From the NCBI GenBank assembly GCA_002914805.1, contig JXTB01000178.1, positions 59,809 to 123,808 of the forward strand: 64,000 bases of DNA. The letters are read 5' to 3'. Source of the stretch: Parasponia andersonii. Taxonomy: Eukaryota; Streptophyta; Magnoliopsida; Rosales; Cannabaceae. The notes below the pieces were generated by a model. It made no database searches. It had not been told where the DNA came from and saw only the letters and a program-made list of their open reading frames with translations. This document shows, one piece after another, positions 11,802 to 23,360 of this stretch (its first letter is position 1; every line of letters begins with the position of its first letter). The translations under genes were made by a program, and so were the position numbers.

Positions 11802-12495
11802 GGAGTTTGAAACAGTTTTTATGCATTATGATGGGATAAAAGTATAAATTATATTAAATTTGAGATTATTTGAATTCCACTACCAATTGGATACACTTTT
11901 TTAAATTGCTGGAGTTAATATCTTCAGAGCTACACATGGATATATTAGTAAATAATGTAACAATTGAGTATCAGCTTATGCAAGGTTCTCCCCCAATAAA
12001 AATTGATAGTGATAATTCTACTTAATTTTATTTGGAGATGAAAAAAAAAAATCACTCACTAGCTACCCACTAAGCCTTACCAACTTAGCATCTTCAGTGG
12101 CTATAACAAAAGGAAGAGAAGTAGGAGTAGGTACTACTAGTAGTGAAAGCGGTTATCATATCAATTTGGGATCTTCAGTGGCTACAAAAAATGGAAAAGA
12201 AATGGAAGTGGATACTACAAGTAGTGAAAGCAGTTACCTTTTCAAACTAGGCTCTTCAATGGCTCCAAAAAGAGGAAAAGAAATGGGAGTGGACACTAAA
12301 AGTAGTATTAGTTGTTACCTTATCAATTCTGCGAAAAGAAGAAGAGAAATAGGAGCAGATACTACAAGTAGTAGGAGCAGTTACCTTACCATTCCAAGCT
12401 CTTCAATTGCTGCAAAACATGTGGGGACATGATAGTGGCTACTGCACGTAGTGGCTATGGTTATGGATACTACAAGTAGCAGGAGTGGTTACCTT
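11802..12495 (+). pseudogene. Ulp1-type MULE transposase, N-terminal part (piece 1 of 2)
   Basis: From the ATG near 11802 (MEFETVFMHYDG) the sequence codes, with breaks, for NVTIEYQLMQGSPPIKIDSD near 11950-12020, a pattern of MULE mudrA-like N-termini. It then enters an 81-bp coding repeat (see 12097-12495). The reading is broken by stops near 11849 and 12025. The piece ends where a Copia LTR begins at 12496. The sequence continues at 37237, where the same repeat phrase resumes, so the gene was split by that insertion. Intact relatives encode the transposase of a mobile element. Confidence 0.72.
12097..12495 (+). repeat. 81-bp coding tandem repeat in the MULE N-terminal domain
   Basis: Units start at 12097, 12178 and 12259, exactly 81 bases apart, followed by two degenerate units. 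Each codes a 27-residue module of the form xATKxGKEMxVDTTSSES followed by an aromatic residue and LGSS. Two further units sit past the Copia insertion at 37240-37390 (MTAKPGGDIVVDTTS). Serine/threonine-rich and basic, so probably a disordered spacer in the transposase. Confidence 0.85.
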
Positions 12496-14030
12496 TGCTC
12501 GTATTCATAGGAATAAAATTCTGAAAAATACTTTCATAAAATCATTTTCAAGAATACCATAGTTTTGGAAAATTTAAAAATGCAGCCCAATTGGTCGTTA
12601 AAATTTTTCTCCTTATAAAACATTTAGAATAGTGATCTAACATAAATTAACACTTGATCTAGATAAGAATAATACCTAAGTTCACTCCACAATCTTCTCG
12701 TCTTCCTGTCTATTCTCAAAAGCTATTTGATTGATCTAGTAGGTGGCTACCTTCTTGATTCTCAAGAAAAAGATCCGCAGACGAACAAGAAGACAATCTC
12801 CTTGAACCGATTTCTTCGAAATGACCAGAACACCAAGGATGGTGAATCGCTTAGTGTTGGCTGATTTTTCTTTGCTCTTCCTCTCTCTGTTTATTGTGTG
12901 ACACTCTCTTGTAAGGAGTGTTTCTTGTGTAACTCATGTAATATGTAATTAGAGAACCTTTTTCTTAACTATATAGAGATTAGAAAATCCTAAAACCCAA
13001 GCTCCAATGGACCATATACCCATAATCAGAATTAACTCGTAATTATAATTAGGCCTTGTCCATTAATATCGGGGCACACTATTATAGGCCCAATATTGAA
13101 CTCTTGGACTAAATGTCATTTATTTTATGTGAAGCTTATTGACAAATAATTAGCTCGATCTATTTAGCATATACTACACCTGTAGTCGTAACCCCAACGT
13201 AATACCATACTAGTAGGGTCAAATTACCATATTATCCCTCTAGTACATATTTATCTTTGAGTTGCTATTTTTCGTCTAATAGAAACTAGTTGATTACAAT
13301 GTTTGTATCTGCTTATACTAACACAGTTAAATTCATATAGTAAATACCGAGGCCCTAGTTTATATTATCCAAGTACTTGAAAAAACTCAAAGTGACATTA
13401 TATGCATGACGTCCATCATGAAAAACATTCTATATATTTCATACATCTTATCTTCCAAGATACTGGAGGTCGAACCATAAATTAGAACTAGTCCTTTAAT
13501 AACTCAAAAAGACAAAACATATGAAAGTAAGTTCGTTAATTACTAAGATTAAGGTTTTTTAGAAATTTAAGTTACAATACTAAATCTTAAATTTTAATTC
13601 ACTCGGTCTTGGTCAATGCTATTATAACTTTTTTATAATAAACTAGTGTTTCTATTCAAAGACTCACTTTGATAATTGGATACTTCATTAATCAAATAGA
13701 TAACACTACATTCTATGGTATAGTAAAGTATTCCATCTTCAATATGGAGAATACGAACAATTTAATTTAGACATAGTGAAATAAAGAATATAATTTCTCT
13801 TACATATGAACTCATCATATGAATAATTTCTTATTACTCATTATATGTCTCGGAATCTTTAAATGTTTGCATAAGATAAACATATACATCATATATATAT
13901 TAATGGAACATAGATGAAATAGAAATTATAACAAGGAATTTATTAACAATAAATAGATGACAAATAATCCGATAATATATTGTTTATAATGTCAAAATAA
14001 TAAACTATTTTATGAGACATTATTCCAATA
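12496..14030 (-). repeat. 3' LTR of the minus-strand Copia
   Basis: About 1535 bases, matching 35602-37236 throughout with many small differences (for example 13390-13440 against 36550-36600). The flank-side end is TGCTCGTATTC and the polypurine-side end is TTATTCCAATA, a decayed CA end. The first 10 bases of this LTR are absent from the other one at its PBS junction. Confidence 0.85.
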
Positions 14031-14042
14031 ATCTCCCACTTA
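14031..14042 (-). promoter_or_regulatory. Polypurine tract of the minus-strand Copia
   Basis: Minus strand AAGTGGGAGAT directly precedes the LTR, the usual Copia plus-strand priming site. The plus-strand Copia has the equivalent AAGTGGAAGAT at 31422-31432. Confidence 0.75.
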
Positions 14043-14044
14043 GC

Positions 14045-15600
14045 CTTTGAAGCATATGTGATATGTCACGCAGTTCCATTCCTTCTAGGTAGTTCTCATA
14101 TATTTTGGTAGACAAAGATTTGGTAAAAGAGTAATAAGGTTCTCTGCAACCGCTATCCCCACTATCACATCTCCTCTTAGAACAATTTCTCCGAGTACAT
14201 GATATTTCCTTTCTATTTGTTTTTCCCTTTCATGGCTTCTAGGTTCTCTGGAATATGTAACTACTCCACTAGTATCATAGTAGAGTGTTATAGGTTGGTG
14301 TGCTCTAGACCACCTCTTCAGCTACTTCAGAAGTTGCCATATATTCAACCTCCATGATTGAATCTGTAACACAAGATTGCTTGATACTCCTCCATATAAT
14401 AGCTCCACCACCAAGGGTAACGACTGAACCGGAAGTTGATTTTTTAGAGACTTTATCAGATTGAAAATCTGAATCAGTATATTAAACAGGTGTTAGATCT
14501 TCTACAGAATATACAAGTATATAAATTCTAGTTCTCCGAAGATACTTTAGAATATGCTTGACTGCACCGCAATATTCAAGTCCTAGATTGGATTGGTAAC
14601 GACTTACAATCCCAATAACATAACAAAATCTAGTCTTGTACAAAGCATGGCATATATGAGACTTCCCACTGCCAAAGCATAAGGAATATTTCTCATCTTT
14701 TCTTTCTCTTTTTTTTTCTTAGGAGAATTCTCATTAGACAGAGTAATTCCTTTATGACAAGGTATTAAACCTTTCTTGAAATGTATAAAGCTTATGATAA
14801 AGCTATGCATTTGTTATTTGTGTCTCGTAGAATCTATATTCTTAGAACATAGCAAACTTCACCTAAGTCTTTCATATCAAACTATTGTGCTAACCAAACT
14901 TTTACTGATGATAATGATCCAATATCATTCCTAATGATTATAATATAATCAACATATAGTACTAGAAAAATCATTTTATTGTCTTAAATTCTTTTATAGA
15001 TACAAGGTTCATCTACATTTCGTTCAAAACAATAAGATTTAATTACTTCATCAAATCTTATGTTCCTAGATCTAGATGCTTGCTTGAGTCCATAAATAGA
15101 TCTCTTAAGTTCACAAACTTTTCTTTCCTGGCCATTTTCAACGAATCCCTCTGATTGTATTATATAAATACGTTCATCTAGTTTGTCATTCAGGAATGTA
15201 GTCTTGATGTTCATTTGCCATATCTCATAATTAAGAGATACAGTGATTGATAAGAGTATGCAAATAGACTTGATCATAGTAACATGAGAGAAGATTTCCT
15301 TCTAGTTGATACCTTCCTCCTGTGTATAACCTTTTGTAATTAACCTTGCATTGAAAGTCTCCAATTTACTGTCTATTTCTCTCTCTTTTATAGACCCACT
15401 TACACCCAATGGATTTTATCCCTTCAGGTAGATCTACAAGTTCCCAAACTTTATTAGAGTACATGGACTCTATTTTGGATTCCATTGCCTTTTACCATAA
15501 ATCTTTATCAACATCATTCATTGCCTCATTGTAGGTGTAAGGATCAGATTCTTGGTCACAAGACTTTCTTATTCCCAAATATCATTCAGGTTATCTTATA
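14045..15600 (-). pseudogene. Copia reverse transcriptase / RNase H remnant
   Basis: Recognisable RT text is MNIKTTFLNDKLDERIYI at 15215-15160, where functional elements have DVKTAFLNG, then RSIYGLKQASR near 15090. At 14960-14945 the catalytic box reads YVDY instead of YVDD, with the second Asp codon changed to TAT at 14947-14945. Upstream (right) is the linker ESMYSNKVWELVDLPEG near 15470-15420. RNase H remains lie at about 14810-14100 with several stops. The catalytic Asp substitutions and stops show it is dead. Confidence 0.82.
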
Positions 15601-15800
15601 ACTCTCCCACTATGACAAGGATCTGACGTGTGTTGAGTTTCAAGTGATTTATCTTTTCTAAGTGCCTTCTAAATCTTATCTTCTATAGATTGGTTGATAC
15701 CATCATTAGTTAATTCTTCAAGAATTAACTTAATTTTGGGCTTGAAATCTTTTATATAGTTTTCTTCTAAGAAAGTATAACTCTCCCACTACAACGAGGA

Positions 15801-17765
15801 TGTCATGCCCAAGATTCTCACATGCATAATAGGCCAATAATAAACATGTTCATATTGCATAATAGACATATCAAGTGACTAGAATCAACTTTACAGTAAA
15901 TTTCTCATTCTTTATTGTTAAATGCTTTCAATATGTGTTATTGTACTAATATTTGTCGAAGTGTTTCCATGCAGTGTAAAGGCTCAGTACCCTTAGAGAG
16001 AGAGAGCTAGGTGTGTGAGAAGAACAAAGAATATATATTCATGAATACAATACAATGTGCTCATGCATTAAAATCAAGTTTGATGATAACTAGGTAAAAT
16101 AGTAGTTTTTTCGGTAAAGTGCATTTTCACACTTTTTAGAACAAAATTCATTGTACGTTTAACATATGATAGCTTTAATTTAATGTTTAGGACTCATTTT
16201 TAGCATTTTCAAAAAATATATATATATTTTCATTCCAGGTAAGCACGAGATGACAATCACTATACTGAACTGTATTTAATTACACTAATCTAGCTTACGT
16301 TCGACTTAATCGCGTAATGTTAATTTTGTGCGTTCGATTAATTAGGCATTGCTACTATGTTTGCATTATTAATTGGAGTCAAATTGACTTATTTTATGTT
16401 TAATGATTGGATATGGGTCTAGGTTCCACTAGATTACAATATGATTGGCCATATGTGATTATAGGTCAAAGTATGACTAGTTTTCATCTTCTAAGCTAGG
16501 TTTCACCATTTTGGTCTACACTTGGGTGTATAGGATGGACCAGCAACGTGGTGAGTATGCTAAGAAGTTTTAGAGCTGGACACATGGAAAGTAAGGTGCA
16601 AAATTCCCAAAATACCCCTTAGAACTTAGCTTATGCCATTTCTTAGTCATTAAGTATCACTTTTGGTCCAAATCTGGTCATTTTCTTCTCCTTTCTCTCC
16701 AGCCATGACTAGAAACTCTCCCACTCATTTTTAGACTACTCTCAGCTCCCTTAACCACTTCCAAGAGTTTCCAAGTGGTAGAACTCAATTTGGAGTTCAA
16801 GAAAGCAAGATAGCTCTAAACTAGTCAAGGTAACTCTACTAATTCTTCTTCCTAGGTTTTGTGTTGTTATTTCAATTCTCCACTTGATACTACTTAAGTA
16901 ATGTTTCCTCTAGGTCCTCTTGAGTCCTAAGATCAATTTAAAAGCCTTAGAAATCAGTTTTATGGAAGTAGAAGGCAAGAGCTTCAACAAAAGTTCAAAC
17001 TAGTCAAGGTGAGTTTTTGGTGGAATTTAGAATTAGTAATTTATTTTCATTGCTTTAGCTCTTTAATTAAAACTTTTATTTGAGGAATTAAGGTCTAATA
17101 AAACCTTATATATGGTTGAGAAAACAGAATTTAAGTGGAAGATTAAAGTTAGTCATAAAGCCCCAAAGTTTGCTACTTGTGGATTCATGTGTTTTCAAGT
17201 GTTCCATTGTTAGAATAAGCTCCCCATACTTGTAATCTGATTTTATAAAATTGAAATGTATATTTTGTTGATCCCATGATGTAAATATATTTGTTTCATT
17301 GCTGTTTGGGACAATAGAAAAGTGTAAAAGTGGTTTTAAACTTTGTTTAAAACGAAAGGAATTCAAGTATATCTAGGTTGCTCTAAATGAGCCTCTTTGA
17401 GTTATATATATGGGAATTGGCTTGTTGATTGTTATTACAGGTCTTAAACCATGATTTTAATCATGTGGGGATGTCATGAAAATAGGGGAGATGCTGTCCA
17501 AATATTTCTAGAACCAAATAGTACCATTTAGAAGCTAATGGACTAGTTTTATGAAAGTAGATAACATTTTGGTTCGTTTTGTTATTAGGGTTCCTTCTTT
17601 TGTAAAAGCTATGATTCGGCCTTCTACTTGTTTTCTTTAAGCATTTTACATTGTAGTAATAATGTTAGTAATAAAATTGACATCAGGTCTTCCACACACC
17701 TTGCCACAGAGGATACTGACCATTTCCACTATCTTTTCTACCAGACACAAGGTAAGTGAAGATTT
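15801..17765 (+). repeat. Left arm of the large inverted repeat
   Basis: Pairs with the reverse complement of 18968-20893. Clear anchors are the phrase containing GGTCTACACTTGGGTGTATA (16512-16531, reverse complement near 20181-20200), TAGAGCTGGACACATGGAAA (16571-16590), and TCAGGTCTTCCACACACCTT near 17685. It contains no convincing coding region. Confidence 0.85.
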
Positions 17766-18967
17766 ATTTTAACTGCGTCACAAGAACAATAGTAGATACA
17801 AGAAGTTTTCGTACATGCTTATGTATATTATTTCAATTATAAATTATTTATATTGTTGTTTCAAAGCTTACGGAAACATAAGCATGGCATGATCATTAAG
17901 CATGATTTTCAAAGAAGTGAAGTTTTCCATACATTGGATTTCAAGTAGTACCATTGTACTAATTTTATGAGATATGTTTTAAGTACAGTNNNNNNNNNNN
18001 NNNNNNNNNNNNNNNNNNNNNNNNNNNNNNNNNNNNNNNNNNNNNNNNNNNNNNNNNNNNNNNNNNNNNNNNNNNNNNNNNNNNNNNNNNNNNNNNNNNN
18101 NNNNNNNNNNNNNNNNNNNNNNNNNNNNNNNNNNNNNNNNNNNNNNNNNNNNNNNNNNNNNNNNNNNNNNNNNNNNNNNNNNNNNNNNNNNNNNNNNNNN
18201 NNNNNNNNNNNNNNNNNNNNNNNNNNNNNNNNNNNNNNNNNNNNNNNNNNNNNNNNNNNNNNNNNNNNNNNNNNNNNNNNNNNNNNNNNNNNNNNNNNNN
18301 NNNNNNNNNNNNNNNNNNNNNNNNNNNNNNNNNNNNNNNNNNNNNNNNNNNNNNNNNNNNNNNNNNNNNNNNNNNNNNNNNNNNNNNNNNNNNNNNNNNN
18401 NNNNNNNNNNNNNNNNNNNNNNNNNNNNNNNNNNNNNNNNNNNNNNNNNNNNNNNNNNNNNNNNNNNNNNNNNNNNNNNNNNNNNNNNNNNNNNNNNNNN
18501 NNNNNNNNNNNNNNNNNNNNNNNNNNNNNNNNNNNNNNNNNNNNNNNNNNNNNNNNNNNNNNNNNNNNNNNNNNNNGTATATTGTATTGCCTGACAAGAC
18601 CGTGAATCGCATACTGAGCCACTCAGAGAGCATATAATGTATCATGAGCAATATGGAGGTCTCGAGCCCCAAAATATCCCCTTTGTGTACAGCAAAGGTC
18701 CACCCCATACCGCCGTTAGAGTGTTCTCGAAGGAACGATATTGTCCCCGAAAGAACCAAAGTGTTCCCGAAGGAACCATATCATATATTTGGGCACTGGC
18801 CCGCCACACCCTATTCATCAATACTTGTCAGACAATATAAATACACCACGTGTTCATGTCTCATGCAAAGCTGAATGATAGTTACCTATGTACACATATC
18901 CACAGATTCAATATCCACAAATTCACAGAATAAAGAATTTCTTACATTACAGGTGTGACGTTACTTA
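17766..18967. other. Centre of the inverted-repeat element, with gap
   Basis: Non-paired centre. It contains 587 N (17990-18576) and, right of the gap, a short run of related phrases with CGAAGGAAC near 18728, 18749 and 18770 (spacing about 21). No gene seen. Confidence 0.7.
17990..18576. other. Assembly gap (587 N)
   Basis: Lies in the centre of the large inverted repeat, which is difficult for assemblers. Confidence 0.98.
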
Positions 18968-20893
18968 CCTTATGTCCGACAGAAAAGATAGTGAAAAGGG
19001 TCAGTATCCTCAGTGATAAGGTGTGTGGAAGACCTGATATCAATTTTGTTACTAGAATGATTACTATAATGTAAAATGCTTAAAGAATGCAACCACAAGC
19101 ATAAACCAAAACTTTCACAAAATCAGGAAATCTAATCACAAAATGAACCGAAATGGCACATACTTTCATTAAAACTAGTCCATTTGCTTCTAAATAGTAC
19201 CATTTGGTTTTAAAAATATTTGGACAGCACCTCCCCTATTTTTAGGACATTCCCACATGATTAAAATCATGGTTTAAGATCTGCAATAACAATTCACAGG
19301 CCAATTCCCACATATACACCTCAAAGAGGATCATTTATAACAACCTAGGTGCACTTGAATTCCTTTCGGTTTAAACAAAGTTTAAAACTACTTTTACACT
19401 TGTATGTCATCATAACCAGCCAGTAAATAGGTGTAATCTACATAAAAGGATCAATGTCTTACACATTCCAAGTAATGAAATCAAATTACAAGTGTAGACA
19501 ACTTATTCCAATAATGAAAACACTTGAATCCACAAATAGCAAACTTTTGGGGCTTTAAGTCTAACTTTAATCCTCCAATTAAATTCTATACTTCCAACCA
19601 TATATAAAGTTTTCTAGGACCTTTATTCATCAAATAAAATCTTTGATTTAAGGGCTAATGCAATAGAAATAAATTACCAATTCCAAATTCCATAAAAATC
19701 TCACCTTGACTAGTTTGAACCTTTGTTGAATCTCTTGCCTTCTTCTTCCACAAAACTGATTTCTATGGCTTAGAAATTGATCTTAGGACTCAAGAGGACG
19801 TAGAGGAATCATTATTTAAGTGGTATCAAGTAGAGAATTGAAATAATAAAACAAAACCTAGGAAGGAGAATTAGTAGAATTACCTTGACTAGTTTGGATC
19901 TATCTTGGTTTCTTGAGCTCTAAATTGAGTTCTACTACTTGGAAACTCTTGGAAATGGTTAATAGGAGCTTAGAGAAGTCTAAAAATGAGTGGGAGAGTT
20001 TCAGGTCGTGGCTGGAGAGAAAGGAGAAGAAAGTGACCAGATTTGGTCCAAAAGTGATACTTAATAACTAAGAAATGGCATAACTTAAGTTCTAAGGGGT
20101 ATTTTGGGAATTTTGCACCTTACTTTCCATGTGTCCAGCTCTAAAACATCCCTAGCATACTCACCTTGCTGGTCCATCCTATACACCCAAGTGTAGACCA
20201 AAATGGTGAAACCTAGCTTAAGAGATGAAAACTAGTCATACTTTGACCTATAATTCCATATGGCCAATCTTATTGTAATCTAGTGAAACCTAGCCCCATA
20301 ACCAATCTTTAAACATAAAAATAAGTCAATTAGACTCCAATTAATTATGCAAACAAAGTATTAATGCCTAATTATTATAGTGCACAAAGATGACATTACG
20401 CGATTAAACTTAATCTAAGCTAGCTTAGTGTAATTAAACACGGTTCAGTACAGTAACTGCCATCTCATGTTTACCTGAAACTAAAATTTTGGAAAATGCT
20501 AGAAATGGTTTCTATACATTAAATAAAAGCTATTTGAAGTTTTAAACGCACAGTCAATTTGGCTCCGAAAACCTTGAAAATGCATTTTACCGAAAACCTA
20601 CTATTTGACCAATTTATCAACAGATATGATTTTAATGCATATTCGTATAGTATTACTATTCATAAATGTATTCTTTGCCCCTTTCACACACCAAGCTCTC
20701 TCTCTCTGAGGGTACTGAGCCTTTACACTGCATGGGAGCCTTTCCACAAATATTAGTACAATAATACAAATTATTTAACAATCAAAATGAGTAATTTACC
20801 ATGAAAGTGATACTAATTACTTGATATGTCTATTATGCAATGTGAATATGTTTATTATTAGCTTATTATGTATGTGAGAATCTTGGGCATCAC
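18968..20893 (-). repeat. Right arm of the large inverted repeat
   Basis: Reverse complement of 15801-17765 with scattered substitutions and small indels. Its outer end on the minus strand is TGTGATGCCCAAGATTCTCA. It is followed on the right by 20894-21835, a tail not present beside the left arm. Confidence 0.85.
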
Positions 20894-21792
20894 ACATTTA
20901 GTTCCTGTGATGCAGGTGAGGACATTTTTGATGTATAGAGTTGCTAGTTGGCTAGCACGCTTTCTTGTCGCTATGATCATACAGATGTAGACGAGCTTGA
21001 CTTGTGGGCAACATTTTTGTTTTGAGATATTTTTGTGTAATGTAAATATTACTGCTAATAGTAAAATCGATTGGTGAAGACCTCTTTTGAGTATACATTT
21101 TGTAAAGAAACTTTTAACAAGAAATGCCATGCAATTGCTTTTGTCCTAAAGTTCTAGAAAGTTCAAAAAAAAAAGTGCCCACCTTTTTATCAAAACAAAA
21201 GATAATGTTTAAGAAAGAATAATACTTCATAGNTTTGCCCCTTTCACACACCAAGCTCTCTCTCTCTGAGGGTACTGAGCCTTTACACTGCATGGGAGCC
21301 TTTCCACAAATATTAGTACAATAATACAAATTATTTAACAATCAAAATGAGTAATTTACCATGAAAGTGATACTAATTACTTGATATGTCTATTATGCAA
21401 TGTGAATATGTTTATTATTAGCTTATTATGTATGTGAGAATCTTGGGCATCACACATTTAGTTCCTGTGATGCAGGTGAGGACATTTTTGATGTATAGAG
21501 TTGCTAGTTGGCTAGCACGCTTTCTTGTCGCTATGATCATACAGATGTAGACGAGCTTGACTTGTGGGCAACATTTTTGTTTTGAGATATTTTTGTGTAA
21601 TGTAAATATTACTGCTAATAGTAAAATCGATTGGTGAAGACCTCTTTTGAGTATACATTTTGTAAAGAAACTTTTAACAAGAAATGCCATGCAATTGCTT
21701 TTGTCCTAAAGTTCTAGAAAGTTCAAAAAAAAAAGTGCCCACCTTTTTATCAAAACAAAAGATAATGTTTAAGAAAGAATAATACTTCATAG
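20674..21792. repeat. Exact 559-bp direct duplication across a single N (probable assembly artefact)
   Basis: 20674-21232 and 21234-21792 are the same sequence line for line at an offset of 560, including poly-A runs and an identical 90-codon minus-strand frame. The base between them (21233) is N. Identity over 559 bases in an otherwise decayed region, with an N at the joint, points to two contig ends that overlap and were not merged. Confidence 0.93.
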
Positions 21793-21835
21793 TTTGACTG
21801 CATATGACAATGTGGTTAAACTAGGGGGTGTTACA

Positions 21836-23360
21836 GAGGATCCGACTTGTGTTGAGTTTCAAGTGATTTATCTTTCCTAAGTGCTTTCTCAATCTTATTT
21901 TCTATAGATTGGTTAATAACATCATCAGTTAATTCTTCAAGAACTAACTTACTTTTGAGCTTAAAATATTTTATATAATTTTCTTCCGAGAAAGTAGCAT
22001 TTTTACTTACAAACTTCTTCTTTTCTTCAGTACTATAGAAAGAATACCCTCTTGTTTCTTCTGGATAACCTATAAATAGACACAATTCAGATTTTGATAC
22101 CAACTTAGTCGTTTTTTCTTTCAACACATATGTTGGACAACCCCAAATATGGATATGATGCAAACTAGGTTTATGTCCTGTCCATAGTTCAAATGGCGTC
22201 TTAAGTACTGACTTAGAAGGAACTCCATTAAGCACTTACATAGCAGTTTTTAAGGCATAACACTAAAAGGATGTGGGTAATTGTGAATAACTAAGCATTG
22301 ACCTAAACATATCCAAAAGAATCCTATTTCTTCTTTCAGCAATACCATTTAGTTGGGTGTACCAGTTGTTGTGAGTTAGGATAGGATCCCATTGTCTATG
22401 AGAAATTCATAGAATTCCCCATAGAGGTATTCACCACCTCAATTAGATCGAAGGGTCTTTATGTTCTTTCCCAACTATTTTTTAGTTTCCACTTTGAATT
22501 CTTTGAACTTTTCAGAAGAATCTGATTTGTGTTGCATTAGGTAAACATAACCAAATCTAGAATAACCATCTGTAAACATAATGAAGTATTTAAAACATCC
22601 TCGAGCTTGAATATTTATGGGTCTGCAGACATCAGTGTGTACTAACTCAAGACATTCTTGAACTCTAAGAAATTTTCCAATAAATGATTTTTTGGTCATC
22701 TTACCTTCTAGATAGGATTCACAAGTTAGTAATGATTTATCTTATAACGAACTTAGAGGTCTATCATTAACTAACCTTTGAATGCTATTTAGGTTAATAT
22801 TACTAAGTCTTAAATGCCAGAGATAGGTTTCATCATTAGTATCACTTTCACTTTCTTATGTTTAGGTTTTACATGTTTAGAATCCTTTTCAAGATTGTGT
22901 AGTGAGATATTTTTAGGTTGAATAAAGAAAAGATTATTCCTATGAGAACCAGTGCAAATAAGAATTTTATTCTTTCTAATAGAAACCTTATTGTCAAAAT
23001 AAACAGAATAACCCTGTCTCATCAAACAAGAAATAGAAATCATTTAAACACCGAAATATAATAACAATTCTTTATTTCTAAAAACCTAAAATCATTGAAA
23101 TTCTAAATGAACTTCAACTATTAAGCCATCTCCCAATCGCAATGTGAACTCTTCACTAGCAAACTTCCTAGTTTACTTAAACCTCTACAAAATATTACAA
23201 ATCTAGTCAGTGGCTCCTGAATCAGTGATCCAAGAATCGATAGAATTAACCATATCAAGCCTCAATGAACAAAAAATTGTCATTACCTTGTTTGTCTTTG
23301 CCGTTATTCTTCTCCCTCTTAAGGGCTAGGTAAATTTTGTAGTTTCTCTTTCAATGTCCA
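21836..23360 (-). pseudogene. Copia zinc-knuckle end, protease region, GAG-pre-integrase and integrase remnant
   Basis: From right to left: the gag zinc-knuckle remainder (HWKRNYKIYL, 23360-23320), protease-region remains with RQGYSVYFDNK near 23015-22980, integrase core text CLELVHTDVCRPINIQARG near 22660-22605 (first catalytic Asp in HTD), YSRFGYVYL near 22565, and the integrase tail TPFELWTGHKPSLHHIHIW near 22200-22145. Frames are broken near 22235-22480 and 22700-22800. It continues left of the insertion at 15800. Confidence 0.83.

Larger units (their letters stand above)
15801..21835. mobile_element. TG...CA element with giant inverted arms, LTR-like ends, 5-bp TSD
   Basis: The left end is TGTCATGCCCAAGATTC at 15801, preceded by GAGGA (15796-15800). 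The right end is GGGGGTGTTACA at 21835, followed by GAGGA (21836-21840). TG...CA ends and an exact 5-bp target duplication are the signature of LTR-retrotransposon integration. Inside are two inverted arms of about 1.95 kb: 15801-17765, and 18968-20893 whose reverse complement begins TGTGATGCCCAAGATTC. They are separated by a 1.2-kb centre with an N gap, and followed by a unique tail to 21835. No gag or pol was seen. Most likely a solo LTR of a Del/Tekay-like family that acquired an inverted copy of its own 5' part. A foldback element is the alternative. Confidence 0.72.
15607..21995 (-). repeat. About 180-bp tandem duplication in Copia integrase tail, split by an insertion
   Basis: One unit starts at AACTCTCCCACTATGAC (near 15605) and runs to about 15780. 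A second starts at AACTCTCCCACTACAAC (near 15782), is cut at 15800 by the insertion and resumes at 21836 to about 21995. The units differ at roughly a tenth of positions by eye. The second unit minus the insertion reads through CGAGGATCCGACTTGTG, so the duplication existed before the insertion. Confidence 0.75.

Noticed and set aside
17909..18759. Frames spanning 17990-18576
   Set aside because: Made of N; no sequence support.
20858..21690. Two identical 90-codon minus-strand frames
   Set aside because: Copies of one chance frame within the exact 559-bp duplication; no domain.
15801..21835. Classical foldback or Mutator element
   Set aside because: TG...CA ends and a 5-bp duplication fit LTR integration better; Mutator makes 9-bp duplications. 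Kept only as an alternative.
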